This document shows, piece by piece, positions 9,215 through 18,154 of a stretch of 64,000 nt of DNA. The notes below the pieces were generated by a model. The model worked only from the letters and a program-made list of their open reading frames with translations, was not told the origin of the DNA and did not search any database. Origin of the DNA: Dechloromonas denitrificans (lineage in GTDB: Bacteria > Pseudomonadota > Gammaproteobacteria > Burkholderiales > Rhodocyclaceae). How positions within the stretch are numbered: position 1 is the stretch's first letter; every line of letters begins with the position of its first letter. Location: the NCBI RefSeq assembly GCF_020510685.1, contig NZ_CP075185.1:2666001-2730000 (forward strand), written 5' to 3'. The position numbers were made by a program, and so were the translations under genes.

Positions 9215-10609
9215 TCAGCCGACGGTCGCGCTCAGCAGATTGGCGTTGTAGGCCTGTTGGGCGAGCAGCGATTGAAGAAACTGGTTGCTCGCCGAGCCAT
9301 TCGCTGTGCTCGAGGCGCTTGAACCGAGCATTTCATTGAGGAAAAGCGAGGACAGACCCGACGACGTGTTGGCGGTGTCGAGAACGCCAAGCTGACCGAG
9401 GTAGGAGTATTCCCAGCTTTGCCCGCTCGTACCGAGCAAGCTCGATGAATTGAAGCTTGGCACGGCAACCTGGAGCAGACGCGACGCCGACAACGCCCCG
9501 TCGGTCAGCGCGGCGACGCGCCCGGCCAACCCCGTGCTGGAGCTGCTGAGCACGCCCGCCACGCTGGCCGGCGAGGCACTCACGGCGGCGTTGAAGGCCG
9601 GGGCATTGAGGGACAGCGTGCCGTTGGCATTGCCGGTGATGCCGATCCGGGCGAGGCTCGTGCTGTCCCCGAGCGCGTTCGACAACTGGGACCGCAGATA
9701 GGAGACGCTCAGGCCCAGGCTGGTGTTTTCCGAGCCAAGCCCGGTCAGCGTCGTCTGGACCGCGTTATATGCGTCGACAAAGGAACTCACGGTCTTCGTC
9801 ATGGCGCTATCGGGAGCCACGCTCAGCGCGGTTTTCCCGGTCGCCACGAGATTCAGCGTCAGGCCCGGGGTGGCCGTTCCGACCGTATTGGTACTGGCGG
9901 TGAAGGCCGTCCCGTTGAGCAATCCCTCAGCATTTTGTGCCTGGCTGGTCAGCGTCACCCCGCTACTGCCCTGCGCCGGATAGGTCAGCAGGTCGGCCAT
10001 GCCGGCGTTGCCGCTAACGCCGACGGTGAAGGCATTGGCCGCCCCGGACTGGCCGGTGACACTCAACTGGTAGCCGGCCGACGATGAGACGACTTGCGCC
10101 CGCAGCCCGATATCGGCGGAATTGATCGCCGAAGCAATCCCGGCCAGCGTGTTACTGGCGCTGCCGAGCGCGACCTGACGGGTCTCGCCGCTGGCGAACT
10201 GGAAGGTCAAGCTTGCCGCCCCGCTGCCGATAGGCGTCAGGGAACTCGTCTGCGGCGCGCTGCTCAAGGTCTGCGCCTGGGCCAACTGTCTGACCTCGAC
10301 GGCGTAGGTGCCACTCGCCGTTCCAGCACCGACCGAAGCGGTGGCGATCTTGGCGTTCGCCGAAGTCACCGTCCGGGCATCGAATTTGCCCAAGCCAGCC
10401 AAGGATTGCGCCGCCGACTCTAGCGTTTCGACGCCGTTCAGCAAATTCCCCACGCTGGAAATGCTGGTCTGCACGCCGCCCATGGAAAGCAGGCTGCTCA
10501 CCCCGGAGGTGCCGGAAACCCCGAACAACGAACTGACCGACGATGTCGGATAGAGGGCGTTGATCAAACTCAGCGTGGGGTTGTACCCATAAATCGAGGA
10601 GACGTTCAT
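9215..10609 (-). CDS. FliD-like flagellar hook-associated protein 2
   Basis: A 464-residue Ser/Ala/Thr/Gly-rich protein of the FliD/HAP2 type. YAVEVRQLAQAQTLSSAP is the conserved FliD N-terminal element, TLAGIASAINSADIGLRAQVV the following FliD motif, and FVDAYNAVQTTLTGLG plus LSLNAPAFNAAVSASPASVA the FliD_C signature. The C-terminal QSLLAQQAYNANLLSATVG is flagellin/cap-like. FliD caps the filament, but here the N-terminal coiled-coil start (normally 'GLGSGLD') is replaced by an unusual Ser-rich sequence, and no flagellar genes flank it. A perfect AGGAGG lies five bases before the ATG at 10609. It is probably an orphan paralogue of the cap protein. Confidence 0.65.
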   Translation of the reverse strand: MNVSSIYGYNPTLSLINALYPTSSVSSLFGVSGTSGVSSLLSMGGVQTSISSVGNLLNGVETLESAAQSLAGLGKFDARTVTSANAKIATASVGAGTASGTYAVEVRQLAQAQTLSSAPQTSSLTPIGSGAASLTFQFASGETRQVALGSASNTLAGIASAINSADIGLRAQVVSSSAGYQLSVTGQSGAANAFTVGVSGNAGMADLLTYPAQGSSGVTLTSQAQNAEGLLNGTAFTASTNTVGTATPGLTLNLVATGKTALSVAPDSAMTKTVSSFVDAYNAVQTTLTGLGSENTSLGLSVSYLRSQLSNALGDSTSLARIGITGNANGTLSLNAPAFNAAVSASPASVAGVLSSSSTGLAGRVAALTDGALSASRLLQVAVPSFNSSSLLGTSGQSWEYSYLGQLGVLDTANTSSGLSSLFLNEMLGSSASSTANGSASNQFLQSLLAQQAYNANLLSATVG

Positions 10610-10733
10610 TTTGTCCTCCTGGACATGACTTCGAACCGCCTCGCGAATGCTGGTGGTCAGCGATTCCTATATTCTTTATAGCACATCGCCGCACCGGGGC
10701 CGGCCGGCCCGGACGCCAATCGCCACGGCTATT

Positions 10734-12053
10734 TCAGCGGCGCCGCAGGGCCGCCAACGTCGCGACGATCTCGGCAAACAGCGGACGGGCGGCGATCGTT
10801 TCCTCGGCGCAGGCAGCCTGCAGTTCGGCCAGCGCTTGATGCCCAGCCAGCGACGGATCGCAGCGCGCCAGCAACTCCTCGAGCAGGCAAGCAAAGGCGC
10901 GTACTTCGATGCGCTGCAAGGCCTCGGCGACCGGGCGATCATCCGGCGCGAAGAACGAAGCGGCGCCAAAATCGCCGAGCAGCGCGGTTCCGTCAGCGCC
11001 ATGCAGAATATTGTGGGCGTACAGGTCGCCATGCATGATGCCCCTGGCGTGCAGATGCTCGGCGGCCGAGGCGATACCGTGGGCGAGACGAAGAGCGGTG
11101 GCGAAGGCAAAGCGCCGATCGGCCGGATAGACGTCGCGCGTGCAGGATTCGAGGCTGGGCGGCCCGGCCAGATTGGCGAAGCTGGCGTCGATCAGTGCCA
11201 TCACCAGCCCATGCGCCGCCGCTGGATGGCGATCGACCTTGCCGAGTACCGGAATCAGATTGGCATGCCGGCCGGCGCCAAGGCAGGCGGTCATTTCCTT
11301 GAGCGGCAAGCCATCGCTGGTCAGTTCACCTTTGAAAATTTTTACCGCGACCGCCTGTGGACTTTCTTCGCCTAACCAGTCCGCTTGATGAATCACCCCG
11401 GAAGCGCCCTCGCCCAGTTGCTGCCCGAGTTGCAGGTCGTCCCACGCAATCGGCACAATCGGCGCGCGCGCCAGCGAACGCTGTTCGGCGTCGGCGCAAA
11501 ATGGATTGCCGGCATAGGCCAGCCAGCACAGGCGCGGCAGCGAAAGCAGCCAGGCCGGCAATGCCGTCAGCCGGTTGGCCGCGATGCGCAGCAATTCCAG
11601 GCGGCTGCAGGCGGCCATCTCGGGCGGCAGAGCGGTCAACCGGTTGCCGGCCAGCATCAGCTTCTGCAACTGCCGGCAGCGCCCGATTGCGGCCGGCAGT
11701 TCGGCGATTTGATTGTCAGTCAGTATCAGCCAGCGCAGGCCGGAGGGCAGCGCGGCGGCCGGCACCGTGCGAATCCGGTTGGCCTTGAAACCGATCATGG
11801 TCAGCCGGGGGCACAGGCCAAGCACTGCGGGCAGTTCGGTGAACTGGTTGTCGGAACAGAACAGGATGCGCAACCGGTGCAGGCGCGGCAGATCATCCGG
11901 CAACGACGACAGCGCATTGCCCGACAGATCGAGGATTTCCAGCGTCTCGGCAAGCGCAAAGATCTCGCGCGGGAATTCGCTCAGGCCGCAGGCCAATTTA
12001 ACCCGCCGGCTCCCGGTCAGTTCGCCGGTGCGCAGTTGTTCAAGAGTATTCAA
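10734..12053 (-). CDS. leucine-rich-repeat serine/threonine protein kinase
   Basis: A 439-residue fusion. Residues about 35-195 are seven or so LRR units (LEILDLSGNALSSLP, LRWLILTDNQIAELP, LQKLMLAGNRLTALP). A kinase domain follows with Gly loop GEGASGVI, VAVKIF lysine, HGDLYAHNIL catalytic loop and GDFGAAS. The usual HRDLKxxN is altered to HGDLYAHN: the catalytic Asp and Asn are kept, Arg and Lys are not. It starts at a TTG (12053), because a TGA stop lies in frame just upstream and the family N-terminus (LEQLRTGELTGSRRVKLACG) begins there. Bacterial proteins of this layout are known but their targets are not. Confidence 0.78.
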   Translation of the reverse strand: MNTLEQLRTGELTGSRRVKLACGLSEFPREIFALAETLEILDLSGNALSSLPDDLPRLHRLRILFCSDNQFTELPAVLGLCPRLTMIGFKANRIRTVPAAALPSGLRWLILTDNQIAELPAAIGRCRQLQKLMLAGNRLTALPPEMAACSRLELLRIAANRLTALPAWLLSLPRLCWLAYAGNPFCADAEQRSLARAPIVPIAWDDLQLGQQLGEGASGVIHQADWLGEESPQAVAVKIFKGELTSDGLPLKEMTACLGAGRHANLIPVLGKVDRHPAAAHGLVMALIDASFANLAGPPSLESCTRDVYPADRRFAFATALRLAHGIASAAEHLHARGIMHGDLYAHNILHGADGTALLGDFGAASFFAPDDRPVAEALQRIEVRAFACLLEELLARCDPSLAGHQALAELQAACAEETIAARPLFAEIVATLAALRRR

Positions 12054-12073
12054 GGGCGTTCACATCAAGTAAG

Positions 12074-12096
12074 AAGGCCCGCACTGGGCGGGCCTT
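12074..12096. terminator. GC-rich hairpin, possible terminator
   Basis: Perfect 9-bp stem AAGGCCCGC/GCGGGCCTT with a 5-base loop between the DUF3597 relic and the LRR-kinase gene. There is no T-run directly after the stem on either strand, so termination is plausible but not assured. Confidence 0.45.
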
Positions 12097-12124
12097 CCTT
12101 ATAAAAAAACCGACTGGCGTGGCG

Positions 12125-12508
12125 TTAAAGCAGTTCGGCCGGGATATTACCGCCGTTCTCAGCCAATTTCTGCAGCACGGTCTTGTGCAGCCACATATTC
12201 ATCTGCGCCGAATCGCCCATCTTCTCGGCCGGGCAAGCCAGTTCGGATGCCAGCTCCTTGCGCGCGGCAAGGCTGCTGTCCAGACCGAGCAGTTTCAACA
12301 GATCGACGATCTACACCTTCCAGTTGAGTTTTTCGCCATGGGCGCTCGCCAATGCCTCCAGCTTGGCCACGACGTCCACGCTGCTGATCGCCACCGGGGC
12401 CGCAGCCGGTACCGCCGGGCTTTCTACCGCGCCAGGGGCCGCTGCGACGGGCTCTTCCTTCTTGTCGCCAAAGCCGAGTTTGGCCAGGATATTGCTAAAA
12501 ATTCCCAT
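12125..12508 (-). pseudogene. DUF3597 gene interrupted by one in-frame TAG
   Basis: The 128-codon frame encodes a recognisable DUF3597 protein: MGIFSNILAKLGF, an Ala/Pro linker, then VDVVAKLEALASAHGEKLNW, IVDLLKLLGLDSSLAARKEL, MNMWLHKTVLQKLAENGG and a TAA stop. Codon 66 (plus-strand 12311-12313) is TAG, exactly where relatives have Ser or Thr before IVDL. A single-base change from TCG would explain it. Everything downstream remains intact and in frame, so the lesion is recent, is read through, or is a sequencing error. The ribosome site (GGAACTT before the ATG at 12508) is intact. The function of DUF3597 is unknown. Confidence 0.75.
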
Positions 12509-12731
12509 ATAAGTTCCTTTTATTTCAGAGATTTATTGAAAACCCAGCGCTGTCCAAAACCATGCTGAACGCTTGTCCATGGTAGCCCCCTCGAAAGCGG
12601 GCGTCACCAATTTTATCCTGCAGGATTTCTCATCGCCGGCCATTGGTTTTCCAGGTGTCGCTTTCCGACAGAGGACAAAAACCGACGGAGTTCGCCTTCG
12701 CCGACCGCCTTGAAGCCCGTCTCGCCGCGCC
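12509..12731. other. intergenic region without identified features
   Basis: About 220 bases between the DUF3597 relic and the isochorismatase-family gene. It would hold the promoter of the relic. Frames running through it are overlaps of neighbouring genes and no RNA or repeat was seen. Confidence 0.4.
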
Positions 12732-13355
12732 CTAAACCACCCGCAGCGCCTGCAGGGTTGCCAGATCGACGATCTCGGCGATGCGGTCGCCCAGGCCGGC
12801 GAGCACGCCGGCGTGTAGCTGCGCCGCCGCGATCGTCGCGCCGCCCGGCCCCGGCAGGTCGCGCGTTGCGCTGGCATCGGCGACGACGGCGACCTTGTAG
12901 CCACGATGGAAAGCCTCGCGCGCCGTCGAATCGACGCAGTTGTGGGTCATGTAGCCGGCGACGAGCAGGTTTTCGCTGCCCTTTGCCTGCAAGACCTCAG
13001 CCAGTTCGGTGCCGGTGAAGGCCGAGGGCAGCTGCTTGTAGATCACCGTCTCGCCGGCCGCCGGCACCAGCCCGGCGAGCGGCTCGGCGCCGGGCGAGCC
13101 TGCACCGAACAACAGGGCTCCGGCCGGGGCGCGGTGCAGGACGTGGATCACCGCAATGCCCGATGCCTCGGCCCAGGCGCGCAGGCGGCAGGCGATGGGC
13201 GTGACGCTTGCCTCGTCGGGCAAGGCGAGCGGGCCGCTGCGGTATTCGTGCTGGTAGTCGATGAGCACGAGGGCGGTTTTCGCGGCCGGCAGCGTGGCGC
13301 CGGCCGTCAAGCTGGGCACGAGGCCGACGATCTGGCGCAAGGTCCGGGCGCTCAT
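12732..13355 (-). CDS. isochorismatase-family cysteine hydrolase
   Basis: A 207-residue cysteine hydrolase with the family triad visible: Asp in ALVLIDYQHEY, Lys in VIYKQLPSAF and the nucleophilic Cys in GYMTHNCVDSTAREA. These enzymes hydrolyse isochorismate, nicotinamide or N-carbamoyl compounds; the sequence does not single out a substrate. Its ATG overlaps the TGA of the upstream tautomerase gene (ATGA at 13355-13352), so the two are translated together. A divergent LysR gene lies upstream of the pair and is the likely regulator. Confidence 0.85.
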   Translation of the reverse strand: MSARTLRQIVGLVPSLTAGATLPAAKTALVLIDYQHEYRSGPLALPDEASVTPIACRLRAWAEASGIAVIHVLHRAPAGALLFGAGSPGAEPLAGLVPAAGETVIYKQLPSAFTGTELAEVLQAKGSENLLVAGYMTHNCVDSTAREAFHRGYKVAVVADASATRDLPGPGGATIAAAQLHAGVLAGLGDRIAEIVDLATLQALRVV

Positions 13356-13792
13356 GCCGCACCGCCGGCTGGCCGGGCTGCTTCGCGCTCGACCTTGCGT
13401 GCCGCCTGCGTCCGGCCGTCGTAACCCCAGCTCGTCGCCGGCAGTTCGTGCAAGGCGACATAGAGCGGTGCCGGCGATGCGGCGAAGGCCGCAGCCCACG
13501 GGCAGGCGGCGCGCCCGGCGGTCAACATCGCTTGCGCGGCAAAAATGAAATCCGCCTTTTCCGCCTCGCTGTTGCTGCCGGCGGTAATCAGCGCCTGCAG
13601 GCTGGCCGATGCGGCGAGCGCGGCGCCGCCGACGGCATGGCTGCCGGCCGGGACCTGCGTCACGCTGACCACGGTCAGCGCCGCTTCCTTGCGCAGGATG
13701 CGCTGCATCAGTTCGGTGGTTTCCTGTTGCAGGGCCTGGATGGTGGCCGGCGCGGCGGCCGGGCCACTGAGGACGATCTGGATCAAGGGCAT
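13352..13792 (-). CDS. tautomerase-superfamily protein
   Basis: A 146-residue protein beginning MPLIQIVLSG, which places a proline directly after the initiator Met, the catalytic Pro-1 of the 4-oxalocrotonate tautomerase superfamily. LMQRILRKEAALTVVSVTQVP fits the beta-alpha-beta unit, and the length fits a fused or tandem-type member rather than a 62-residue 4-OT. The start at 13792 is fixed by AGGAG with 6-base spacing and by the need for Pro-2; a longer upstream frame is rejected. First gene of a coupled pair with the isochorismatase-family hydrolase, facing a LysR regulator across 87 bases. Pro-1 chemistry is inferred. Confidence 0.7.
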   Translation of the reverse strand: MPLIQIVLSGPAAAPATIQALQQETTELMQRILRKEAALTVVSVTQVPAGSHAVGGAALAASASLQALITAGSNSEAEKADFIFAAQAMLTAGRAACPWAAAFAASPAPLYVALHELPATSWGYDGRTQAARKVEREAARPAGGAA

Positions 13793-13879
13793 GGGTTTCT
13801 CCTGTTGAATGCACGCCGTCATCATTGCAGGCAAGCTTTTTGGCTACAATCCATCAACCAAATAACAGTTTGTTGCCCT

Positions 13880-14806
13880 ATGGAAACAATCAACCCGCTA
13901 GACCATCTCTCCGACCTCGCCGTTTTCGTGCGCGTCGTCGATACGCAGGGCTTTTCGGCGGCAGCGCGGGCCATGGGGCTGACCAAGTCGGCGGTCAGCA
14001 AGCGCATCAATCGCCTGGAAAAACAGCTCGGCCTGCGCCTCTTGCAGCGCACGACGCGCGCCATGTCGCTGACCGAGGCCGGCCGCGTGCTTTACGAGCG
14101 CGCCGCGCAGGGCGTTGCGCTGCTCGACGAGAGCGCCCGCCTGGCCGCCGGCCTGGTCGAGGCACCGCGCGGCATCCTGCGCGTCACCGCTTCGGTGACT
14201 TTCGGCAAGCTCTGCCTGGCGCCGCTGATTCCCGAATTCCTCGCCCGCTACCCGGAGATCGAACTGCAACTGACCCTGCTCGACCGCTTCGTCGATCTCG
14301 TCGAAGAAGGCTACGACGTCGCCCTGCGCCTGACCCGCACGCCGCCCGAGCAGGTCGTCGCCAAGGCGCTGATGCCGGTGCGCTACCGGTTGTGCGCGGC
14401 GGTCGACTACCTGAAGGGCCGCATAATCGACACACCGGCCGACCTCGCCGGCCACAACTGCCTGCATTACGGCCTGCGCGAACTGGGCAGCGAATGGCGC
14501 TTCCAGCGGGCCGGCGAAGAGGCGCGGGTACGGGTCAAGAGCAATGTCGTGGTCAATAACAGCGAGGTCGTGCGCGACCTGCTGCTCGCCGGCCTGGGCA
14601 TCGGCCTGGTCTGGAACTACGCGGTGGACCGCGAAATCGCCGACGGCCGCCTGCTACCGCTATTGCCAGACTGGTCGCCGGTCGGCCCGTTCGGCCAGAC
14701 GGCTTACGCGCTATGGCTACCGCAACCCCATCTGCCGCCGAAGACCCGCGTTTTCATCGACTTCCTGGCCGAACGCCTGCGCGAGACGCCGGCTGCTTCG
14801 GTCTGA
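13880..14806 (+). CDS. LysR-family transcriptional regulator
   Basis: A 308-residue regulator. The N-terminal winged helix-turn-helix is typical (FVRVVDTQGFSAAARAMGLT, KSAVSKRINRLEKQLGLRLL, QRTTRAMSLTEAG), followed by a periplasmic-binding-protein-like effector domain ending in a substrate pocket region. It is of the CrgA/DmlR-like subgroup. Being divergent from the tautomerase/hydrolase pair with an 87-bp shared region containing TACAAT (13845-13850), it most probably regulates that pair; the inducer is unknown. Confidence 0.88.
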   Translation: METINPLDHLSDLAVFVRVVDTQGFSAAARAMGLTKSAVSKRINRLEKQLGLRLLQRTTRAMSLTEAGRVLYERAAQGVALLDESARLAAGLVEAPRGILRVTASVTFGKLCLAPLIPEFLARYPEIELQLTLLDRFVDLVEEGYDVALRLTRTPPEQVVAKALMPVRYRLCAAVDYLKGRIIDTPADLAGHNCLHYGLRELGSEWRFQRAGEEARVRVKSNVVVNNSEVVRDLLLAGLGIGLVWNYAVDREIADGRLLPLLPDWSPVGPFGQTAYALWLPQPHLPPKTRVFIDFLAERLRETPAASV

Positions 14807-14990
14807 CCATGAGCAACAACAATTTCGGGCGGGCTTTCATGACATTTTCTTATCGCTCATTTGCGACCGGCGAATTTAGCCAGCCCGACAGCATCAAGAA
14901 ATCGCCGCGTTCGACCGGCCGCATCGCCGAAATCGCCTGGCCGCATGATAAATTCGCCACCGACTTGATTCAGGATTCAGCAGCACTGCC
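14807..14990. other. intergenic region upstream of parC
   Basis: 184 bases between the LysR gene and parC. It has lower GC than the flanking genes and presumably contains the parC promoter. A short frame beginning ATGAGCAACAAC is open but has no recognisable product, so I do not call it. Confidence 0.4.
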
Positions 14991-17390
14991 ATGACCGACC
15001 AGCTCAACCTCTTCGACCCCAACGCCAAACCGGAAACCAGCGAACCCGAGATGCCGGCTCGGCCGCCCGAAACAGCCAACGAACCGTCGCCCGCCCTGCC
15101 CGCCGAACTGCCTCCGGAAGCTGCGGCTGGACAGCCGCCGGAATTGCCGCCCGCGGCGAGCGGCCCGGCCGGCGACATTCCCTCGCCGGCCGATTACGCC
15201 GCCCGCCGCTACCTCGAATACGCGATGAGCGTCGTCACCGGCCGCGCCCTGCCCTCGGCCGCCGACGGCCAGAAGCCGGTGCAGCGCCGCATCCTCTACG
15301 CCATGCACCGGATGGGCCTGTACAAGAGCCCGCGCCATGTGAAGTCGGCGCGCGTCGTCGGTGACGTGATCGGTAAGTACCACCCGCACGGCGATTCCTC
15401 GGTGTATGACGCGATGGTCCGCATGGCGCAGAACTGGAGCCTGCGTTACCCGATCGTCGATGGCCAGGGCAATTTCGGCTCGCGCGACGGCGACAACGCC
15501 GCCGCCATGCGCTACACCGAAGCCCGCCTGACGCCAATCGCCGAACTGCTGCTGGCCGAACTGGACGAAGGCACGGTCGACTGGAAGCCGAACTACGACG
15601 GCGCCAACGACGAACCGGCCCTTCTCCCGGCCCGCCTGCCCTTCTGCCTGCTGAACGGTGCATCCGGCATTGCGGTCGGCATGGCTACCGAAATTCCGGC
15701 CCACAACCTGCGCGAAGTGGCCAGGGCTGCCGTCGAAATTATCCGCAACCCGGATTTCTCCGAAGACGAAGTGCTGGCGCTGATTCCCGGCCCGGACTAC
15801 CCGGGCGGCGCGCAGATCATCTCGACGCCCGAGGAAATCGCCGCCACCTACAAGAGCGGTCGCGGCAGCCTGCGCGTCCGTGCCAAGTGGAAGATCGAAA
15901 ACCTGGCGCGCGGCCAGTGGAAGCTGGTGATTACCGAATTGCCGCCGGGCGTGTCGACCGCCACGGTGCTGTCGGAAATCGAAGCCTGCTCCAACCCGGT
16001 CGCCAAGGAAAAGGCCGGCAAGAAAGTATTCACGCCGGAACAGCTCAACCTCAAGGCGGCCTTCCTGTCGTCCATTTCGGAAAACGGCGTGCGCGACGAA
16101 TCGGGCAAGGAGCACGCCGTGCGCCTGGTCATCGAACCGGCCAGCTCGCGTCAGGGGCAGGACGATTTGGTGCGCATGCTGCTCGCCCACACCAGCCTGG
16201 AAACCAACGCCTCGATCAACCTGACCGTCCTTGGCGTCAGCGGCTCGCCCCGCCAAGCCTCGCTGTACAGCATGATCGCCGAGTGGTGCCGCTTCCGACT
16301 GAGCACCGTGCAGCGCCGCACGCGGCATCGGCTGACCGCCGCCGAAAAGCGCATCCATATCCTCGAAGGCCGGTTGGCCGTGCTGCTCGACATCGACCGG
16401 GTGATCAAGGTGATCCGCGAATCGGACGACCCAAAAGTCGATCTGATGGCGCATTTCAAGCTGTCCGAAATCCAGGCCGAAGACATTCTCGAAATCCGCC
16501 TGCGCCAGTTGGCACGGCTGGAAGGGATCAAGATCGGCGAGGAACTGGCCAAGCTGCGCACCGAAGCGGCTGGCCTGAACAAGCTGCTCGATTCGGAAAG
16601 CGAACTGCGCGCCTGCGTCGCCAGCGAAATCGAAGCCGACGCGAAGAAATACGGCGACGACCGCCGCACCTTCATCGAAGCGGCCGACAAAGTGACGATG
16701 TCGGATGCCAAGACGGTGTCCATCGTCGACGAACCGACCACGCTGATCGTCTCCAAACACGGCTGGCTGCGTTCGCGCCAAGGCCATCACATCGATCCGA
16801 CCCAACTGACGTTCCGCTCCGGCGACAGCCTGCTCGCCTGCCTGCCCTGCCGGACGGTGGACAACCTGATCCTGCTCGACCACCTCGGGCGCGCCTATTC
16901 GATTCCCGCCGCCGACATTCCCGGCGGCAAGGGCGATGGCATTCCGGCCACCTCGCTGGCCGATTTCCAGGATGGCGGCAAGCCCTGCCTGGCCCAGGCC
17001 ATCCGCAGCGAAACGTTCTATCTTGTGGCGGCGAGCGGCGGCTACGGTTTTCGCTGCAAGGGCGAAGACCTGCTGTCGCGCGGCAAGGCCGGCAAAGCCT
17101 TCATGAGTCTGCCCGAAGGCGATACGCCGGTCGTTTTCGCCCCCGCGCCGGCCGGCGAAATCGCCTGTTTGACCAAGGATGGCCGAGCGCTGGTGTTCAA
17201 TGTCGAGGAAGTCCGGCTGCTCGCCAAGGGTCGTGGCCTGAAGCTGATCGATGCCGCACCGGGCAAGGAAGCGCTGGAAGATATCGTGCCGGTAATTGAC
17301 GGCGCGGCCGGCAAGCTCAAGGGCGAAAAGCTCGCCGTCTGTCGCAGCCCGCGCGGCGGCAAGGGCAAGCGGGTCAGAGCCGGACGCTGA
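14991..17390 (+). CDS. parC: DNA topoisomerase IV subunit A
   Basis: A 799-residue type IIA topoisomerase A subunit (E. coli ParC is 752). The catalytic tyrosine is Tyr175 in [10 protein letters not shown], and the quinolone-determining region [13 protein letters not shown] keeps Ser136 and an acidic residue (Asp140), the drug-sensitive pattern. DNA-breakage core, coiled coil ([19 protein letters not shown]) and a C-terminal beta-pinwheel follow. The first about 65 residues are an extra Pro/Ala/Glu-rich tail not needed for the fold. It pairs with ParE encoded at 1876-3825. An intrinsic terminator follows at 17444-17475. Confidence 0.97.
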   Translation: MTDQLNLFDPNAKPETSEPEMPARPPETANEPSPALPAELPPEAAAGQPPELPPAASGPAGDIPSPADYAARRYLEYAMSVVTGRALPSAADGQKPVQRRILYAMHRMGLYKSPRHVKSARVVGDVIGKYHPHGDSSVYDAMVRMAQNWSLRYPIVDGQGNFGSRDGDNAAAMRYTEARLTPIAELLLAELDEGTVDWKPNYDGANDEPALLPARLPFCLLNGASGIAVGMATEIPAHNLREVARAAVEIIRNPDFSEDEVLALIPGPDYPGGAQIISTPEEIAATYKSGRGSLRVRAKWKIENLARGQWKLVITELPPGVSTATVLSEIEACSNPVAKEKAGKKVFTPEQLNLKAAFLSSISENGVRDESGKEHAVRLVIEPASSRQGQDDLVRMLLAHTSLETNASINLTVLGVSGSPRQASLYSMIAEWCRFRLSTVQRRTRHRLTAAEKRIHILEGRLAVLLDIDRVIKVIRESDDPKVDLMAHFKLSEIQAEDILEIRLRQLARLEGIKIGEELAKLRTEAAGLNKLLDSESELRACVASEIEADAKKYGDDRRTFIEAADKVTMSDAKTVSIVDEPTTLIVSKHGWLRSRQGHHIDPTQLTFRSGDSLLACLPCRTVDNLILLDHLGRAYSIPAADIPGGKGDGIPATSLADFQDGGKPCLAQAIRSETFYLVAASGGYGFRCKGEDLLSRGKAGKAFMSLPEGDTPVVFAPAPAGEIACLTKDGRALVFNVEEVRLLAKGRGLKLIDAAPGKEALEDIVPVIDGAAGKLKGEKLAVCRSPRGGKGKRVRAGR

Positions 17391-17443
17391 TCGGCCAATC
17401 CGCCGGAAGTTCGGCACTGTCGCCACAACGCTGGCGACAGGCG

Positions 17444-17475
17444 TAAAAAAAGCCGGAGGAAACTCCGGCTTTTTT
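17444..17475. terminator. bidirectional intrinsic terminator between parC and phaP
   Basis: Perfect 8-bp stem AGCCGGAG/CTCCGGCT around a GAAA tetraloop, with AAAAAAA before and TTTTTT after it. It serves both convergent genes. Confidence 0.92.
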
Positions 17476-17497
17476 ACTGCAGCAGAACAGTCTGCGT

Positions 17498-18052
17498 TTA
17501 GGCAGCCTTCTTGCCGGCAGCCTTCGGGGCAGCCACGTTGGCGGCCTTCAGGGTAGCTTGGGTGGCGGCGCTGACGCTGGCTTCGGCGACGTCGGCAGCT
17601 TGCTTGGCGGCCTTGTTCAGACCTTCGTAAGCGGCGTTGGCCGACTTGATGGCGGACTTGACGGCAGCGACAGCGACTTCGGAACCAGCCGGAGCGGCAG
17701 CCAGGGCCTTTTCAACCAGACCGGAAACCTTGGCGTTGCCTTCGGCAACCTTGGTTTCAACTTCCTTGGCCAGCTTGTCCTTGGTTTCGGCAGCGATCGA
17801 GATCACGTTGCGCGAGTATTCCAGGCCTTGCTCGATGGACGGAGCGGAGATGGCTTTCTGGATGGTGACGAAGGATTGAACGTCCTTGGCGCCGAGCAGC
17901 GTGGTGATGTTGGCGATCGAAGCTTCGAACAGCGAACGGGTGGCGGCCAGGTTCAACAGGGCCAGACGCTCGAAACCTTCGAAGGTCGTGTTGGCGAAGA
18001 ACAGGGCGAAGTCGAAACCGGACTTGGTGAAATCTTGCGGCTTGGTGAACAT
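17498..18052 (-). CDS. phaP: phasin (PHB granule surface protein)
   Basis: A 184-residue phasin of the betaproteobacterial PhaP type: FTKPQDFTKSGFDFALFFAN at the N-terminus, ASIANITTLLGAKDVQSFVTIQ and EYSRNVISIAAETKDKLAKEVE in the core, and an Ala/Lys-rich tail ending AAGKKAA. It coats polyhydroxybutyrate granules and controls their number and size. The ATG at 18052 has AGGAG at 8 bases. A near-consensus promoter and possible PhaR-type control sites lie upstream (18093-18171). The periplasmic depolymerase at 715-1770 is the other PHB gene in the window. Confidence 0.93.
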   Translation of the reverse strand: MFTKPQDFTKSGFDFALFFANTTFEGFERLALLNLAATRSLFEASIANITTLLGAKDVQSFVTIQKAISAPSIEQGLEYSRNVISIAAETKDKLAKEVETKVAEGNAKVSGLVEKALAAAPAGSEVAVAAVKSAIKSANAAYEGLNKAAKQAADVAEASVSAATQATLKAANVAAPKAAGKKAA

Positions 18053-18092
18053 GATGTGAATCTCCTGAGGGTTGGTAATCTGGGCAGTGATC

Positions 18093-18110
18093 GCATTGCT
18101 GCACTGCAAC
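18093..18110. promoter_or_regulatory. TGC-rich site at phaP start, possible PhaR operator
   Basis: GCATTGCTGCACTGCAAC lies just downstream of the phaP -10 box, around the expected transcription start. PhaR repressors of PHB synthesis bind TGC-rich sites in this position in other betaproteobacteria. The resemblance is by eye. Confidence 0.35.
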
Positions 18111-18119
18111 ATGGAGTTC

Positions 18120-18147
18120 ATTCTAGCCAACCCAATCTCAATGTCAA
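18120..18147 (-). promoter_or_regulatory. sigma-70 promoter of phaP
   Basis: On the minus strand TTGACA (complement of 18142-18147), a 16-bp spacer and TAGAAT (complement of 18120-18125). The consensus -35 and 5/6 -10 predict strong transcription, matching the abundance of phasins. Confidence 0.75.
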
Positions 18148-18154
18148 GAGATTT

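Noticed and set aside
10610..10733. Sigma-28 promoter for the FliD-like gene
   Set aside because: TAAAG and GCTGACCA occur on the minus strand, but the spacing is 13 instead of 15 and the -10 match is only 5 of 8.
14809..14990. Short open frame starting ATGAGCAACAAC before parC
   Set aside because: No family resemblance or ribosome site; it runs to the parC start and looks like leader sequence.
14970..17426. 818-codon open frame opposite parC
   Set aside because: Antisense shadow of parC, Arg/Gly/Ala-rich with no domain.
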